Assembly (NCBI GenBank): GCA_014378525.1
Contig: JACMNL010000038.1
Span: 1-64,000, forward strand
DNA: 64,000 nucleotides
Reading direction: 5' to 3'
Source of the DNA: Bacteriovorax sp.
GTDB taxonomy: Bacteria > Bdellovibrionota > Bacteriovoracia > Bacteriovoracales > Bacteriovoracaceae
The notes under the pieces were generated by a model that had not been told where the DNA came from, did no database searches, and saw only the letters and a list, made by a program, of their open reading frames with translations. This document shows, in pieces, positions 7,531-16,543 of this stretch. Positions within the stretch are counted from its first letter, which is position 1, and every line of letters begins with the position of its first letter. The translations under genes and the position numbers were made by a program.

Positions 7531-9140
7531 TATCTGTAGTCCGAGTTTTTGAAGAACTGCACTCTTGGATTTTTTTCCATGACCAGTTTCAAGTCCCATT
7601 CAGATCTGACAGAAAAACAAATTCTCTTTTTATGATCGTAGGCGATGTTTGAACTGTTTGAGGCCATGAAAGCGCCTTCGTCTTTATCGTTTTCAAATTT
7701 TAGCCATCTGATACCAACGAAGTTATATCCTTCATAAGCAGCATTGACGTTGTATTCATCTTCCAGTCTGTATTTTACAACTTCGAACTGTAGAGCACCA
7801 ACTGCACCGAGAATCATTTCTCCAGTGGAATGTCTTTTGAAGAGCTGCACAGTACCTTCTTCAGATAACTGTTGAAGTCCCTTTTCAAGCTGCTTTCCTT
7901 TCATCGGGTCTTTTAAAATAACCTTGTTGAAAATTTCCGGAGCAAAGTTTGGAATTCCTGTGAACATAAACTTTGAGCCTTCAGTAAACGTATCTCCAAT
8001 CTGGAATTTTCCGTTGTCGTGAAGTCCGATGATATCTCCCGGAAATGCTTCTTCAGTGATCTCACGATCCTGTGCCTGGAACATTAGTGGAGTTGCGATC
8101 TTCATTTTTTTATCAGAGCGTACGTGATAAATATTCTGGTTGCGGTTAAACTTTCCAGAGCATACTCTTAGGAATGCAATACGGTCGCGGTGCTTTTTAT
8201 CCATGTTCGCCTGAATCTTAAAAATAAATCCTGTGAACTCTGTCGTCCCCACTGGATCAATCGTCTGCGTTTTTGAATCTGATTCAAAAGGAGCAAGCTT
8301 AACTTCACGTGAACGAGGTCCTGGCGATGAAGATGAAATCATATCCAGAGTTTCTTTAACACCGAAGTTGTTAAGAGCAGAACCAAAAAAGACCGGTGAC
8401 TGGATTCCATGAAGGAACTCTTCTGTGCTGAAATCTCCAATCAGTGTTCCCACTAATTCAAGTTCATCTTTTAGTGTTGCAAGAAGTGGAGCTCCGATAA
8501 AAGCTAAAACTTCGGGAGCATCTAAATTTTCTGCATCTATAATAATCGGATTGAAAGGATCTTTAGCATTTTTAAAACTCATGATCTGTTTTGATCTTAA
8601 ATCGTAAACACCTTTGAAATCTACACCAGAACCAATAGGCCATGTCATCGGTACACATTGAATATTTAAAATCTTCTCTACGTTTTCGATCAGTTCAAAT
8701 GGATCCATCGCTTCTCTGTCGTACTTGTTCATAAAAGTTACGATTGGAGTATCTCTCATACGACATACTTCCATAAGTTTTATCGTCTGTGCCTCAACCC
8801 CTTTAGCAGAGTCGATCATCATGAGAACTGATTCAACAGCAGTTAATGTTCTGTATGTATCTTCAGAGAAATCCTTGTGTCCTGGAGTATCGAGTAAGTG
8901 CATTGCCCGATCGTTGTACGGAAAACTCATCACAGAAGATGAAATCGAAATCCCACGTTCCTTTTCAATTTCCATCCAGTCAGACTTTGCATAATTTCCG
9001 TCTTTTGCTTTTACTTTTCCTGTTTCACGGATGACTTGTCCAAACCATAAAAGTTTTTCGGTCATCGTCGTTTTCCCGGCATCGGGATGGGAAATAATGG
9101 CGAATGTGCAGCGCGGGGCCGTGTTCATTGAGCTCAGCAT
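7530..9140 (-). CDS. prfC: Peptide chain release factor 3
   Basis: A 536-residue translational GTPase that removes RF1 and RF2 from the ribosome after peptide release. Visible motifs are the P-loop region SHPDAGKTT near residue 20, the switch I block with EKERGIS, DTPGHKDFSEDT, and NKYDR. The RF3-type domains II and III follow (FKIQANMDKKHRDRIAF, GEMILGAVGALQFEV). The length matches the family. The ATG at 9140 has an AGGAT ribosome binding site, and a TTATAC lies about 20 bases upstream, so the operon has a conventional short leader. It heads the operon with yecM-like, rlmK-like and helicase genes. Confidence 0.96.
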   Translation of the reverse strand: MLSSMNTAPRCTFAIISHPDAGKTTMTEKLLWFGQVIRETGKVKAKDGNYAKSDWMEIEKERGISISSSVMSFPYNDRAMHLLDTPGHKDFSEDTYRTLTAVESVLMMIDSAKGVEAQTIKLMEVCRMRDTPIVTFMNKYDREAMDPFELIENVEKILNIQCVPMTWPIGSGVDFKGVYDLRSKQIMSFKNAKDPFNPIIIDAENLDAPEVLAFIGAPLLATLKDELELVGTLIGDFSTEEFLHGIQSPVFFGSALNNFGVKETLDMISSSSPGPRSREVKLAPFESDSKTQTIDPVGTTEFTGFIFKIQANMDKKHRDRIAFLRVCSGKFNRNQNIYHVRSDKKMKIATPLMFQAQDREITEEAFPGDIIGLHDNGKFQIGDTFTEGSKFMFTGIPNFAPEIFNKVILKDPMKGKQLEKGLQQLSEEGTVQLFKRHSTGEMILGAVGALQFEVVKYRLEDEYNVNAAYEGYNFVGIRWLKFENDKDEGAFMASNSSNIAYDHKKRICFSVRSEWDLKLVMEKNPRVQFFKNSDYR

Positions 9141-9313
9141 GAAAGATCCTCAAAAGTGGTATAAGTCGTGCATTTTTAACATATTGACGGCGGTGAGGGT
9201 AGCAGTATTTTCCGGATCAAAAAACTCGGGAAGGTGAAACAACAAAGATTCTTTATCAAGTCACCAGAAATCCGAAAAGTCGGACATACAAATAAAAACC
9301 TTATGAGGTCATT

Positions 9314-10882
9314 ATGCTTAGAACAAAAATTGTTGGTACTGCTTTGTGCGCACTTCTGGCAGCGACAACAGCAAATGCACGACTGGTGCAAATCCTTCAC
9401 ACAAACGATACTCACTCCTTTATGGATGGTGCGACTCACGAGACAAATGTCGGTGGTTCTGCAAGGTTATCTGCTCTGATCTCATTCTATAAAGACAAAG
9501 GACAAAAAGATGGAGTGCCAACAGTCACTATGGACGCAGGGGACTTCCTCGAAGGAAATATTTTTTATATGGCCGACAAAGGGATGAAGAGTTTTGAAGT
9601 TCACAATAATGTTGGTTATGACGTCGTCGGACTCGGGAATCATGATTACCTTATGGGAGCAAAAGAGTTAGATAATATGTTGGGGAAAATTGACTTAAAC
9701 TTCTCCTTTTTAGCAGCAAACGTCTGGGTCTCACCAAAGTTTGAAAACATCAGAAATAAAATTAAGCCTTACAGAGAAATTGAAATCGATGGAATCAAGA
9801 TTGCTATCTTAGGATTAACGACCAACGAATTTTACTACAGCTGGAGTCTGGAAGATTCACAGATCACAGATCCTTATCAGTCTGCTTTAGCATATGAAGA
9901 TATTTTAAAGAAAAGAAAAAATGATTTTGTAATCGCTCTTACTCACATGGGAGTAAGTAAAGATCATAAACTTGCGAAAAAAACTTCGAACATCGATCTG
10001 ATTGTCGGAGGCCATTCGCACACGGCGATTTTCAATCCTGAGTATGAAAAAAATAAAGCACAAAAAATGGTTCCTATCGTTCAGGCGGGAATGCACACCG
10101 AATATCTTGGTAGACTTATTCTTGACCTGGAAAAAGGAAAGCCGCTTAAAATTGTTTCTTACGAACTTGTGCCGGTTAAATATCAGGCAGAAAATACTGT
10201 CGTAAAAAATATCGTAGAAGATGCCAATGTAGATCTTGGCAATACCTATGGTGAAGACTGGCTTAACGAAAAAATTGGTTATTCAGACTTAAACGCAGAT
10301 GATCCTTCCGGTTCAAGAAAATGGGCGTATTATATTTCAGACGCTCTTAGAGAAAAATCAGGTGCTGATGTTGCTATCCATGCTCCGCCAATGAACGGAG
10401 AAAATTTTCCAGTCGGAACAATTACCAGAAGATCAATTATCAACTCAATTCCGCGAGTGTTTAATCTGGAAGATACTTATGGATGGTCGATCTATACGGC
10501 GAAAGTAAAAGGCCTGTGGCTTAAAACAGTTTTTGAAACTCTTGCTTCTTTCGGTGAGCCGCTGGCCTACTCTGGAATTGAAATGAAGTTTGTTAAAACT
10601 CCATTTGGTTTAAAAATCGGACATGCATATATCAACGGTAAACCTATCAATCCGTTTAAAACTTATAAAGTTGCCTTTACAGAGGGGATTATTAAAGGTG
10701 CAAGAGAAATTTCTCCGAAAACTTTATTACTACTTCAGCATCCGGAAAAAACTCCGCATAAAATCTGGCAGACACTTCAGGAAAAAGTTCTTCATGAAGG
10801 ACGTTTATTCAGAGGACTGACAAGTAAAATTAATGAAACGAATAGAACTTTTTATATGCCTTCGGAAGTGGAAGGGAAGTAA
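9314..10882 (+). CDS. Secreted 5'-nucleotidase / metallophosphoesterase
   Basis: A 522-residue periplasmic enzyme of the UshA/5'-nucleotidase family that removes phosphate from nucleotides or related esters. Residues 1-22 are a Sec signal peptide. The metallophosphoesterase domain has ILHTNDTHS (Asp32, His34), DAGDF (Asp77), GNHDY (109-112), ALTHMG and GGHSHT. The C-terminal 5'-nucleotidase domain runs from about 330 to the end, with DVAIHAPPMNGENFPVG. Substrate specificity is not clear; some family members act on other phosphoesters. The ATG has an upstream GAGG. It stands alone and ends at a strong bidirectional terminator that it shares with the phosphonate transport operon, which also handles phosphorus compounds. 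Confidence 0.9.
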   Translation: MLRTKIVGTALCALLAATTANARLVQILHTNDTHSFMDGATHETNVGGSARLSALISFYKDKGQKDGVPTVTMDAGDFLEGNIFYMADKGMKSFEVHNNVGYDVVGLGNHDYLMGAKELDNMLGKIDLNFSFLAANVWVSPKFENIRNKIKPYREIEIDGIKIAILGLTTNEFYYSWSLEDSQITDPYQSALAYEDILKKRKNDFVIALTHMGVSKDHKLAKKTSNIDLIVGGHSHTAIFNPEYEKNKAQKMVPIVQAGMHTEYLGRLILDLEKGKPLKIVSYELVPVKYQAENTVVKNIVEDANVDLGNTYGEDWLNEKIGYSDLNADDPSGSRKWAYYISDALREKSGADVAIHAPPMNGENFPVGTITRRSIINSIPRVFNLEDTYGWSIYTAKVKGLWLKTVFETLASFGEPLAYSGIEMKFVKTPFGLKIGHAYINGKPINPFKTYKVAFTEGIIKGAREISPKTLLLLQHPEKTPHKIWQTLQEKVLHEGRLFRGLTSKINETNRTFYMPSEVEGK

Positions 10883-10917
10883 AAAAAAATGGCCCTCGTA
10901 ATGAGGGCCTTTTTTAT
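10882..10917. terminator. Bidirectional intrinsic terminator
   Basis: Arms GGCCCTC (10891-10897) and GAGGGCC (10903-10909) with a five-base loop. A run of nine A lies before and a run of T after, so it works in both directions, ending the nucleotidase gene on plus and the phn operon on minus. Confidence 0.9.
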
Positions 10918-11720
10918 AAACGTTTTTTTATTTTTACTTCTTCAGGCGGAAGTATCGCTGCACAGGTTGTCCATTCGCCAATTATAAGTGACTGGCAGAA
11001 TTCCTCAGGTAAACCTTCTGATCTCATAGCTGCAATCACTTCTTCCGGATTGTAATCCATCGGGCATAATTTAAAATTCAGATTTCCATTTTCATACTCC
11101 GCCGTTGCATAAAAAACCCGCATCAATCCCTCGTGAGCAGGTCTCCCCAAAACTCCGACATTAATCCACTGGCCTTTTGACGTTTTTTTGATCCAGGGAA
11201 TTCCGGAGTGTGTGACACAGATGGCATCTACATTAAATTTTGTGAGCCACAGGTTTATTTTTTCTTCTGTAACTTCTGATTCAAAAACAAACTCATTCAC
11301 TTCATCAGGGGAGCCGTGACATAGAAGAATTTTTTTATTTTTCCATTTTAAAAGTATGTGTTGAGGTAGTGAGCGCAGCCATGCTTTATTTTGATCGCTG
11401 GTATTTTTTAATGTGTAGTCATAACTCACCTGAGCAAATTTTCTGTCGATGGGATCAATGTATCCGCAACCGCAGTCTTCTTCACCTGAACCAACTGTCT
11501 GATCGTAGTTTCCCTGAAGGCATGTGATATTATTTTTTTGAAGCAGTTCAATCGAGCGGTTCGGGTGCGGGCCGAAGCCGCCAATATCTCCCAGACAGAA
11601 TCTGGATTTAAGATTTTGTGTTTCAATGATGAAGGCCTCGAGCGCGGAAAAATTACTGTAAGGCCCGCCACAGATTGCTATTTTTTCATCTGTGAGAGTA
11701 ATTTCCAGAGTGTTCAGCAT
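10914..11720 (-). CDS. Calcineurin-like metallophosphoesterase
   Basis: A 268-residue cytoplasmic metallophosphoesterase of the small YfcE/MJ0936-like class. Motifs are CGGPYSNFSALEAF at the start (with Gly where the family usually has Asp), CLGDIGGFGPHPN, GNYDQT, LCHGSP and VTHSGIPW, followed by WINVGVLGRP. It starts five bases after the stop of the phnC-like ATPase gene, so it is the fourth gene of the phn-type operon. It may release phosphate from an imported phosphoester, which is inference from the operon. The first metal-binding motif looks altered compared with DxH, so activity should not be taken for granted. Confidence 0.82.
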   Translation of the reverse strand: MLNTLEITLTDEKIAICGGPYSNFSALEAFIIETQNLKSRFCLGDIGGFGPHPNRSIELLQKNNITCLQGNYDQTVGSGEEDCGCGYIDPIDRKFAQVSYDYTLKNTSDQNKAWLRSLPQHILLKWKNKKILLCHGSPDEVNEFVFESEVTEEKINLWLTKFNVDAICVTHSGIPWIKKTSKGQWINVGVLGRPAHEGLMRVFYATAEYENGNLNFKLCPMDYNPEEVIAAMRSEGLPEEFCQSLIIGEWTTCAAILPPEEVKIKKRL

Positions 11721-11724
11721 GAAC

Positions 11725-12474
11725 TTATTCCTGATAAAAAGTTTTAAAGATATCTGGAGTTATATTTTTTTGATTTCCATCAAAAAGAATTTCACCTTTT
11801 TTCATTACAACCAGACGCTCTGATATTTTATCCAGAAGTTCGAGAGAATGCACTACGGTGATTAATGCCAGATGTTTTTCTTCAACTAAATTCTTTAAAA
11901 GCCCGGCCACCTCATGCGAGGCACGGGGATCCAGAGCAGCTGTAGGCTCATCCGCGAGAATAAGTGCCGGCGACTGTGCCAGAGCACGGGCAATTGCTGT
12001 TTTCTGACGTTCTCCACCTGACAAGTGATCAGCACGTAGCATGGCCTTATCCTGAAGCTTCACATCTTTCAAGGCCTCATAAGCAATATCGTAATCCGCG
12101 GAATTAAAAATATTAAACCAGGTTTTCACGGACTGATTATGTGCAAGCCTTCCCATAAGAACATTTTCAAGAACCGATTTTCTTCCAACCAGGTGAAGGC
12201 CCTGATGGATAAAACCAATCTGCGATCTCAGTTTTCTCAATGTGTCCTTATCCATCTCTTTTGAAATATTTTGTCCCAGTAGCTGAACAACACCCTGGTC
12301 AGGATGAAGATCGCCCACCAGAAGTTTTAAGAGTGAAGATTTTCCGGCACCATTGTGTCCGATCAAGGTCAGTGAATGATGTGCTTCCAGAAAGAGTGAG
12401 ATGTTATTTAAAACAGGTTTTTTTGAATCCAGAGTTAGTGAAACATTTTTTAATGAGACAATATTTTTATTCAT
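11725..12474 (-). CDS. phnC: Phosphonate-type ABC transporter ATPase
   Basis: A 249-residue ABC ATPase of the PhnC group. It has the Walker A motif GHNGAGKSS near residue 40, the Q-loop IGFIHQGLHLVG typical of PhnC, the LSGGERQ signature, and Walker B ALILADEPTAALDP. It drives import through the PhnE-like permease whose gene overlaps its start by four bases. The substrate class (phosphonate, phosphite, phosphate or a phosphoester) cannot be set from sequence. No C-P lyase genes are present. Confidence 0.9.
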   Translation of the reverse strand: MNKNIVSLKNVSLTLDSKKPVLNNISLFLEAHHSLTLIGHNGAGKSSLLKLLVGDLHPDQGVVQLLGQNISKEMDKDTLRKLRSQIGFIHQGLHLVGRKSVLENVLMGRLAHNQSVKTWFNIFNSADYDIAYEALKDVKLQDKAMLRADHLSGGERQKTAIARALAQSPALILADEPTAALDPRASHEVAGLLKNLVEEKHLALITVVHSLELLDKISERLVVMKKGEILFDGNQKNITPDIFKTFYQE

Positions 12475-13355
12475 GACAGAAGCTCCTGACGGATCTTGCT
12501 GCTTACATAACTAAAACCGCTCACTAATAAGAATAAAAAAAGTAAAAGTGTTGAAAGCCTTTGCCACTGAAAGAGGGCAACGGCATCACTTAAAAGTAAT
12601 CCCAGTCCTCCGGCCCCGACCAGACCAAGCACGGCCGAGTCACGCATATTGAATTCCCAGACATAAAGATGCGTGGACATAAACTGCGGGAGAAGTTCAG
12701 GAAGAATTGCATGGAAAAAAATCTGGATGCGGTTGGCTCCACTAAGTCTCAGTGCATGTGCTTCAACTAAGTCCAGCGAGTCTATGGCCTCTGAAAAAAG
12801 CTTTCCATAACTTCCTGTTGAGTGCAGTGCTAGCGCCAGGATTCCGGCCATAGGTCCAAGTCCCACAATACCCACCAGCAATAGTCCAAAGACCAGCGAG
12901 TGAATAGATCTCAGAAAATTTATAATGATATTGGATGACCAGAAAAAAAATTTCGGAAACTTTAATTTTTTTGAAGCAGGCCATGACAAAAGAAATCCTA
13001 AAATGGCTGCGATCAGAGAACCGAGAGTGGCAATTTTGAACGTCATCCATCCAGATCTTAAAAGCGAGTGAAGAAATGTCTTCTCAAGTTCTTTCTGGTC
13101 TTCTGTGCGCAGGACCACTCCATCGTCACTTTTATACTCCAGGTGCTCATTGCCATTCCATATCCTGACAAAACTTGGCCGTGATAATTCACGCAATGTT
13201 TTTGCAAGATTTTGAAGAGGTCTTCTGCCGAAGTTTAAATCATTTTGCGTGTAAAAACTTTGAGTGCAGAGGATGAGAATGAAAAGATAAAATCCAGAAA
13301 CTAAAAAAGCTCTGGATTTTATTTTTTCTAAAATTGATTTTTTCTTTTGAATCAT
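12471..13355 (-). CDS. phnE: Phosphonate-type ABC transporter permease
   Basis: A 294-residue inner-membrane permease with about six hydrophobic segments, one near residues 15-33 and the rest from about 105 onward. The C-terminal half has the binding-protein-dependent transport coupling region: ALRLSGANRIQIFFHAILPELLPQF, with the EAxxLxGA-like helix that contacts the ATPase, and then VLGLVGAGGLGLLL, a strong PhnE mark. The long loop between segment 1 and segment 2 is also usual for PhnE. It overlaps phnD by one base and phnC by four. Confidence 0.9.
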   Translation of the reverse strand: MIQKKKSILEKIKSRAFLVSGFYLFILILCTQSFYTQNDLNFGRRPLQNLAKTLRELSRPSFVRIWNGNEHLEYKSDDGVVLRTEDQKELEKTFLHSLLRSGWMTFKIATLGSLIAAILGFLLSWPASKKLKFPKFFFWSSNIIINFLRSIHSLVFGLLLVGIVGLGPMAGILALALHSTGSYGKLFSEAIDSLDLVEAHALRLSGANRIQIFFHAILPELLPQFMSTHLYVWEFNMRDSAVLGLVGAGGLGLLLSDAVALFQWQRLSTLLLFLFLLVSGFSYVSSKIRQELLS

Positions 13356-14221
13356 TATTTCGCTGGAGGAGCCAGTTTTCCTGTTGCCAGACCTGCATCT
13401 TTAATTGGTTTATAGAATGAGTTGTCTTTTTTTACAAACCCTGTGTAGTGAGCTGGAAGAAGGTTAGGATTTGCTTTAAGTGCATCACCAACAGAAAGCA
13501 GTGCTTTTTGAATACTTGCTACTAATTTTTTATCTTTAAATATTTCTGAGCTGACACCAACTGCATCATTTGGAAGCGGTTCAGATGTCCAGATGATCAC
13601 AGATTTTTTAGGATCGATTAAACCTGATTCAATCATGGCATTACGGTTTCTATTATAGTCCGCTCCTGCATCCAGTTCACCTGCTGTGACTTGAGTTTCA
13701 ATGGCCTGGTGTTTTGTATAAAGAACTTTTGAGAAAAAAGTTTCAGGCTCCGTGACCTTAAAGTTTTTCATGAAATAATAAAATGGAATTAAGTATCCTG
13801 ACGTTGAACCTTTATCACCAAAAGCAAAACTTTTTCCTTTTAATTGTTCTGGTTTTGTTATTCCTGAATTCGGATGAGTCACCATGATGGCGAAATATTC
13901 CGGTTTTCCATCGTAAAGAATAGTTGCAATTGCTTCTGCTTTAGCGTCATTGTTGGCAAGGACATAACCCCACGGGCCCATCAATGCTACATCGGTTTCA
14001 CCGTTAGCGAGAGATTTCGCCAGGCCTTCCCAAGTATCAACAGTTTTTAATTCAACGGGTCTCTTTAGTTCTTTTGCAAGATAGTCGGCCAGTGGTTTAT
14101 AAGTCGCATCGTTTTTTTCTTTGTCAGGTTGAAATAAACCGATACCAAGTTTTAATGGTGCCACGTCAGTAAATGCGAGTGAACTAAAAAGCATTAGAGC
14201 AATTAAAGAAAGTGATTTCAT
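13355..14221 (-). CDS. phnD: Phosphonate/phosphate-type solute-binding protein
   Basis: A 288-residue periplasmic binding protein with a Sec signal peptide (about 1-18). The mature part has PhnD features: LKLGIGLFQPDKEKNDATYKP-type opening, ADYLAKELKRPVEL, VALMGPWGYVLA, GKSFAFGDKGSTSGYLIP (the oxyanion-binding turn) and PNDAVGVSS. It would deliver an oxyanion of phosphorus to PhnEC. It is first in the operon, with an AGGAAA ribosome binding site and a promoter-like pair upstream. The ligand could be a phosphonate, phosphite or phosphate. Confidence 0.9.
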   Translation of the reverse strand: MKSLSLIALMLFSSLAFTDVAPLKLGIGLFQPDKEKNDATYKPLADYLAKELKRPVELKTVDTWEGLAKSLANGETDVALMGPWGYVLANNDAKAEAIATILYDGKPEYFAIMVTHPNSGITKPEQLKGKSFAFGDKGSTSGYLIPFYYFMKNFKVTEPETFFSKVLYTKHQAIETQVTAGELDAGADYNRNRNAMIESGLIDPKKSVIIWTSEPLPNDAVGVSSEIFKDKKLVASIQKALLSVGDALKANPNLLPAHYTGFVKKDNSFYKPIKDAGLATGKLAPPAK

Positions 14222-14253
14222 GATTATTTCCTGCTTTTTTAATAATAAGAAAA

Positions 14254-14282
14254 AGTATAACCACAGGATTACGTTCCTACAA
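14254..14282 (-). promoter_or_regulatory. Probable promoter of the phn operon
   Basis: On the minus strand TTGTAG (14282-14277) and TATACT (14259-14254) are separated by 17 bases. This gives a leader of about 25 bases with a Shine-Dalgarno sequence before phnD. No obvious Pho box is visible. Confidence 0.45.
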
Positions 14283-14334
14283 TGAAAGACAGTATATTTA
14301 AGATTAGTTTTGCGAGCGTAATTCGTCAGACAAA

Positions 14335-15642
14335 TTACTTTAACAGTTCAGATAAAAGATTCTTTTTGAAGTCATTGATGGTGCTGATTTCCACCACATC
14401 TTTCAGATATTCGATCGTCAGCGTTTCGGCCCCTGCGACTCCGGTATAAATAACTCCTACACCAGGAGATTTTAACATTGTTCCTCTGGCCCAGACACTG
14501 ATGTCAGTCCAGTTGGCAGGAAAAGTATACGAACGAGGCACTCGTCCTGCACTGATTAATAGTGAACTGGTGGCAGACTCTGGATCGCGGTCAAGTTTCT
14601 GGTAAAGACTTTTTAGTGTGGCCGGTTTTAAGACTGATGCGGCCCAAAGTGTTCCAAAAATAAATTTAGCGGCCTTATCCATTTTATGGGAGTTGATGAT
14701 GTGTTTAACCTTTTCCAGAAATTTATCCGAGTGAAGTTCATCTCTTTTGCCAACAATCCATACCGTCGATAGAATATTTTGAAGTGAGTATCTGATTTTA
14801 AGAAGTGGTCTTAGAGTTTTGGGAAGATAAACCATAATGGGGGTTTTATCATCACCGCGGGCCTTGAGGCATTTATCCAGTGCCTTGAAGCATGAGTAAG
14901 TCAGATACTCTGTAATGGAAATATTAAGTTCTTTACATGATACACGGATCTTTTCCTGTTCATCAGAGTTTAATTCAACCGTTTGTGAAGTGACAAAACG
15001 CTGAGGTCTTTCGTGATGATCAACCAGACTGGCCATTTTATACTGGCGTTGTTTTGCCAGCGGGCGAAGTTGAGTGTACACTTGGTTTATAAACCATTTC
15101 CATCCCATAAATCTTAAGAGATCTCTATAACGAAAAGTTTTATCTGTTTTTGCGCCTTCCCTGATATCCTGGCCTTCCATCACTCTGAAAATTTCTTCCA
15201 ATAAATGAAACTGTCCGGCGGCATCGCAAAGAGTGTGGTGAACATTAAAAATAAGAATATTTTTTTGAAGTGCAGTCTTACCGATTAATATTCTGAAAGC
15301 AGGTGACTGTGATAAATTAAATTTTTTCTGGCAGAACTGGTCTATTTCATCCTGATCCAGAATTTTTGATCGCAGTTCGATGACTTCAAAAGAATTAAAG
15401 TCGGCCTCAGATTTATAAAAGCGGTTAAAGTTATAAGCAGTTTCTTCAATGTGTGATCTCAGCAGAGGGATTTCTTTTATGGCCTGGTCCACTGCTGCTC
15501 TCATATCAGCAAGTCTCACATCACCCAAAAATTCCACCATGATCTGGCTGTTGTAGGCTATCTCTTCAGACTCATGAGCGAGCATGAATTTCTCTAGAGA
15601 ATTCATTGGAATTGAGTGTTGTTTTTGCTTAAATGGCCACAT
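14335..15642 (-). CDS. Condensation-domain / acyltransferase-like protein
   Basis: A protein of about 435 residues with the fold of CoA-dependent acyltransferases and NRPS condensation domains. The key motif is HHTLCDA (His135, His136, Asp140), matching HHxxxDA; the second His is the catalytic base in the family. Other marks are LRSHIEE near the start, a DFNxS-like NILSTVWIVG segment, and an SLLISAGRVP strand. It is a stand-alone enzyme without carrier or adenylation domains, so it may esterify an alcohol or lipid, as PapA5 or wax-ester-type enzymes do. The start at 15642 (MWPFKQ) is preferred; an extension upstream would overlap the divergent acyltransferase region. The substrate is unknown. 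Confidence 0.75.
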   Translation of the reverse strand: MWPFKQKQHSIPMNSLEKFMLAHESEEIAYNSQIMVEFLGDVRLADMRAAVDQAIKEIPLLRSHIEETAYNFNRFYKSEADFNSFEVIELRSKILDQDEIDQFCQKKFNLSQSPAFRILIGKTALQKNILIFNVHHTLCDAAGQFHLLEEIFRVMEGQDIREGAKTDKTFRYRDLLRFMGWKWFINQVYTQLRPLAKQRQYKMASLVDHHERPQRFVTSQTVELNSDEQEKIRVSCKELNISITEYLTYSCFKALDKCLKARGDDKTPIMVYLPKTLRPLLKIRYSLQNILSTVWIVGKRDELHSDKFLEKVKHIINSHKMDKAAKFIFGTLWAASVLKPATLKSLYQKLDRDPESATSSLLISAGRVPRSYTFPANWTDISVWARGTMLKSPGVGVIYTGVAGAETLTIEYLKDVVEISTINDFKKNLLSELLK

Positions 15643-15718
15643 GGAATAAGGGTAACATAGGGTGGAAAACCCACCTTCGGGCATGTATTATTTCTATGGG
15701 CCTTTGAAGAAAATCGTA

Positions 15719-15724
15719 TATACT
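15719..15724 (+). promoter_or_regulatory. -10 box for a leaderless start
   Basis: TATACT, six bases before the ATG at 15731. No Shine-Dalgarno sequence is present and no clear -35 is seen. Confidence 0.35.
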
Positions 15725-15730
15725 TTAGAC

Positions 15731-16543
15731 ATGAAAAACGTACTCGAAAAGCGTAGTCCTGCATTTATTGGAATCCTTCACAGGACTCTCTGGCCTGTCA
15801 TGAAAGCAGTTTTTAGTCTTAAGATTGAGGGGGCCCAAAATATCCCTGAAAAAGGGCCGCTACTTTTTATTTCAAACCACAATAGCGGAGCTGTTGTAGA
15901 GAGCCACTCAGTGCTTTTTACCCTTCAGGACGTGAAAGGATCTGACTTTCAAGTTTACGGTTTTACTCATCCAAGTATTTTCAAAATCCCACTCATGAGT
16001 TCTTATTTTTATCTCATTGGCGCAGTACCAGCTTCCTATGAAGTGGCCGAAGTAATTTTTAAAACGGATCGCTCATTGATGATTTTTCCCGGTGGAAACC
16101 GCCAGGCCTTGAGACCTGTATGGGAGTATAAAATAAATCATTTCCGCTGGGCACACGGCTGGGCAAAGATTGCAAAGTCACAAAATGTACCGGTGATACC
16201 TGTTTCATTTAAAGGGTCACATTTTATTAATCCGGTTTTTCTTTGCAATAAATGGATATCAAAACTATTGATTCTTCCTGCAGTCCTGGGAATTAAATAT
16301 GCGCCGGTTTCATTGGGACAAATTCTTTGCGCATGTATTTCTTTTTTTGCATTGAAGTTTTTTCAGGCACCAATGGCACTTAATATCCTGTTAACTTATG
16401 TGATTTTTATTATCAGTCCATTGATGCTGGTGATACCGTTTCCTGTAAAAATGAAAATTTATCCTGCAATCATTCCTTCGCAGTTTTCCACGCAGGAAAG
16501 TCTGGAGCAAGAGATGGGAAATATTATGGACGGGTTGTATTGA
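15731..16543 (+). CDS. PlsC-like acyltransferase, altered active site
   Basis: A protein of about 270 residues of the glycerophospholipid/diacylglycerol acyltransferase superfamily. The first motif is FISNHNSGAVVES: the His is there, but the Asp five positions on in NHxxxxD is replaced by Val. The second block IFPGGNRQALRP matches the FPEG-type motif in the FPGG form used by diacylglycerol acyltransferase-like members, and VPVIPVSFKGSH matches the last block. Hydrophobic segments near 200-250 suggest membrane attachment. It probably transfers an acyl group to a lipid, but the altered motif leaves this open. The start at 15731 is chosen over one 23 codons upstream because that reading begins in the neighbour's start region. 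The 3' end overlaps the convergent gene by 20 bases. Confidence 0.72.
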   Translation: MKNVLEKRSPAFIGILHRTLWPVMKAVFSLKIEGAQNIPEKGPLLFISNHNSGAVVESHSVLFTLQDVKGSDFQVYGFTHPSIFKIPLMSSYFYLIGAVPASYEVAEVIFKTDRSLMIFPGGNRQALRPVWEYKINHFRWAHGWAKIAKSQNVPVIPVSFKGSHFINPVFLCNKWISKLLILPAVLGIKYAPVSLGQILCACISFFALKFFQAPMALNILLTYVIFIISPLMLVIPFPVKMKIYPAIIPSQFSTQESLEQEMGNIMDGLY

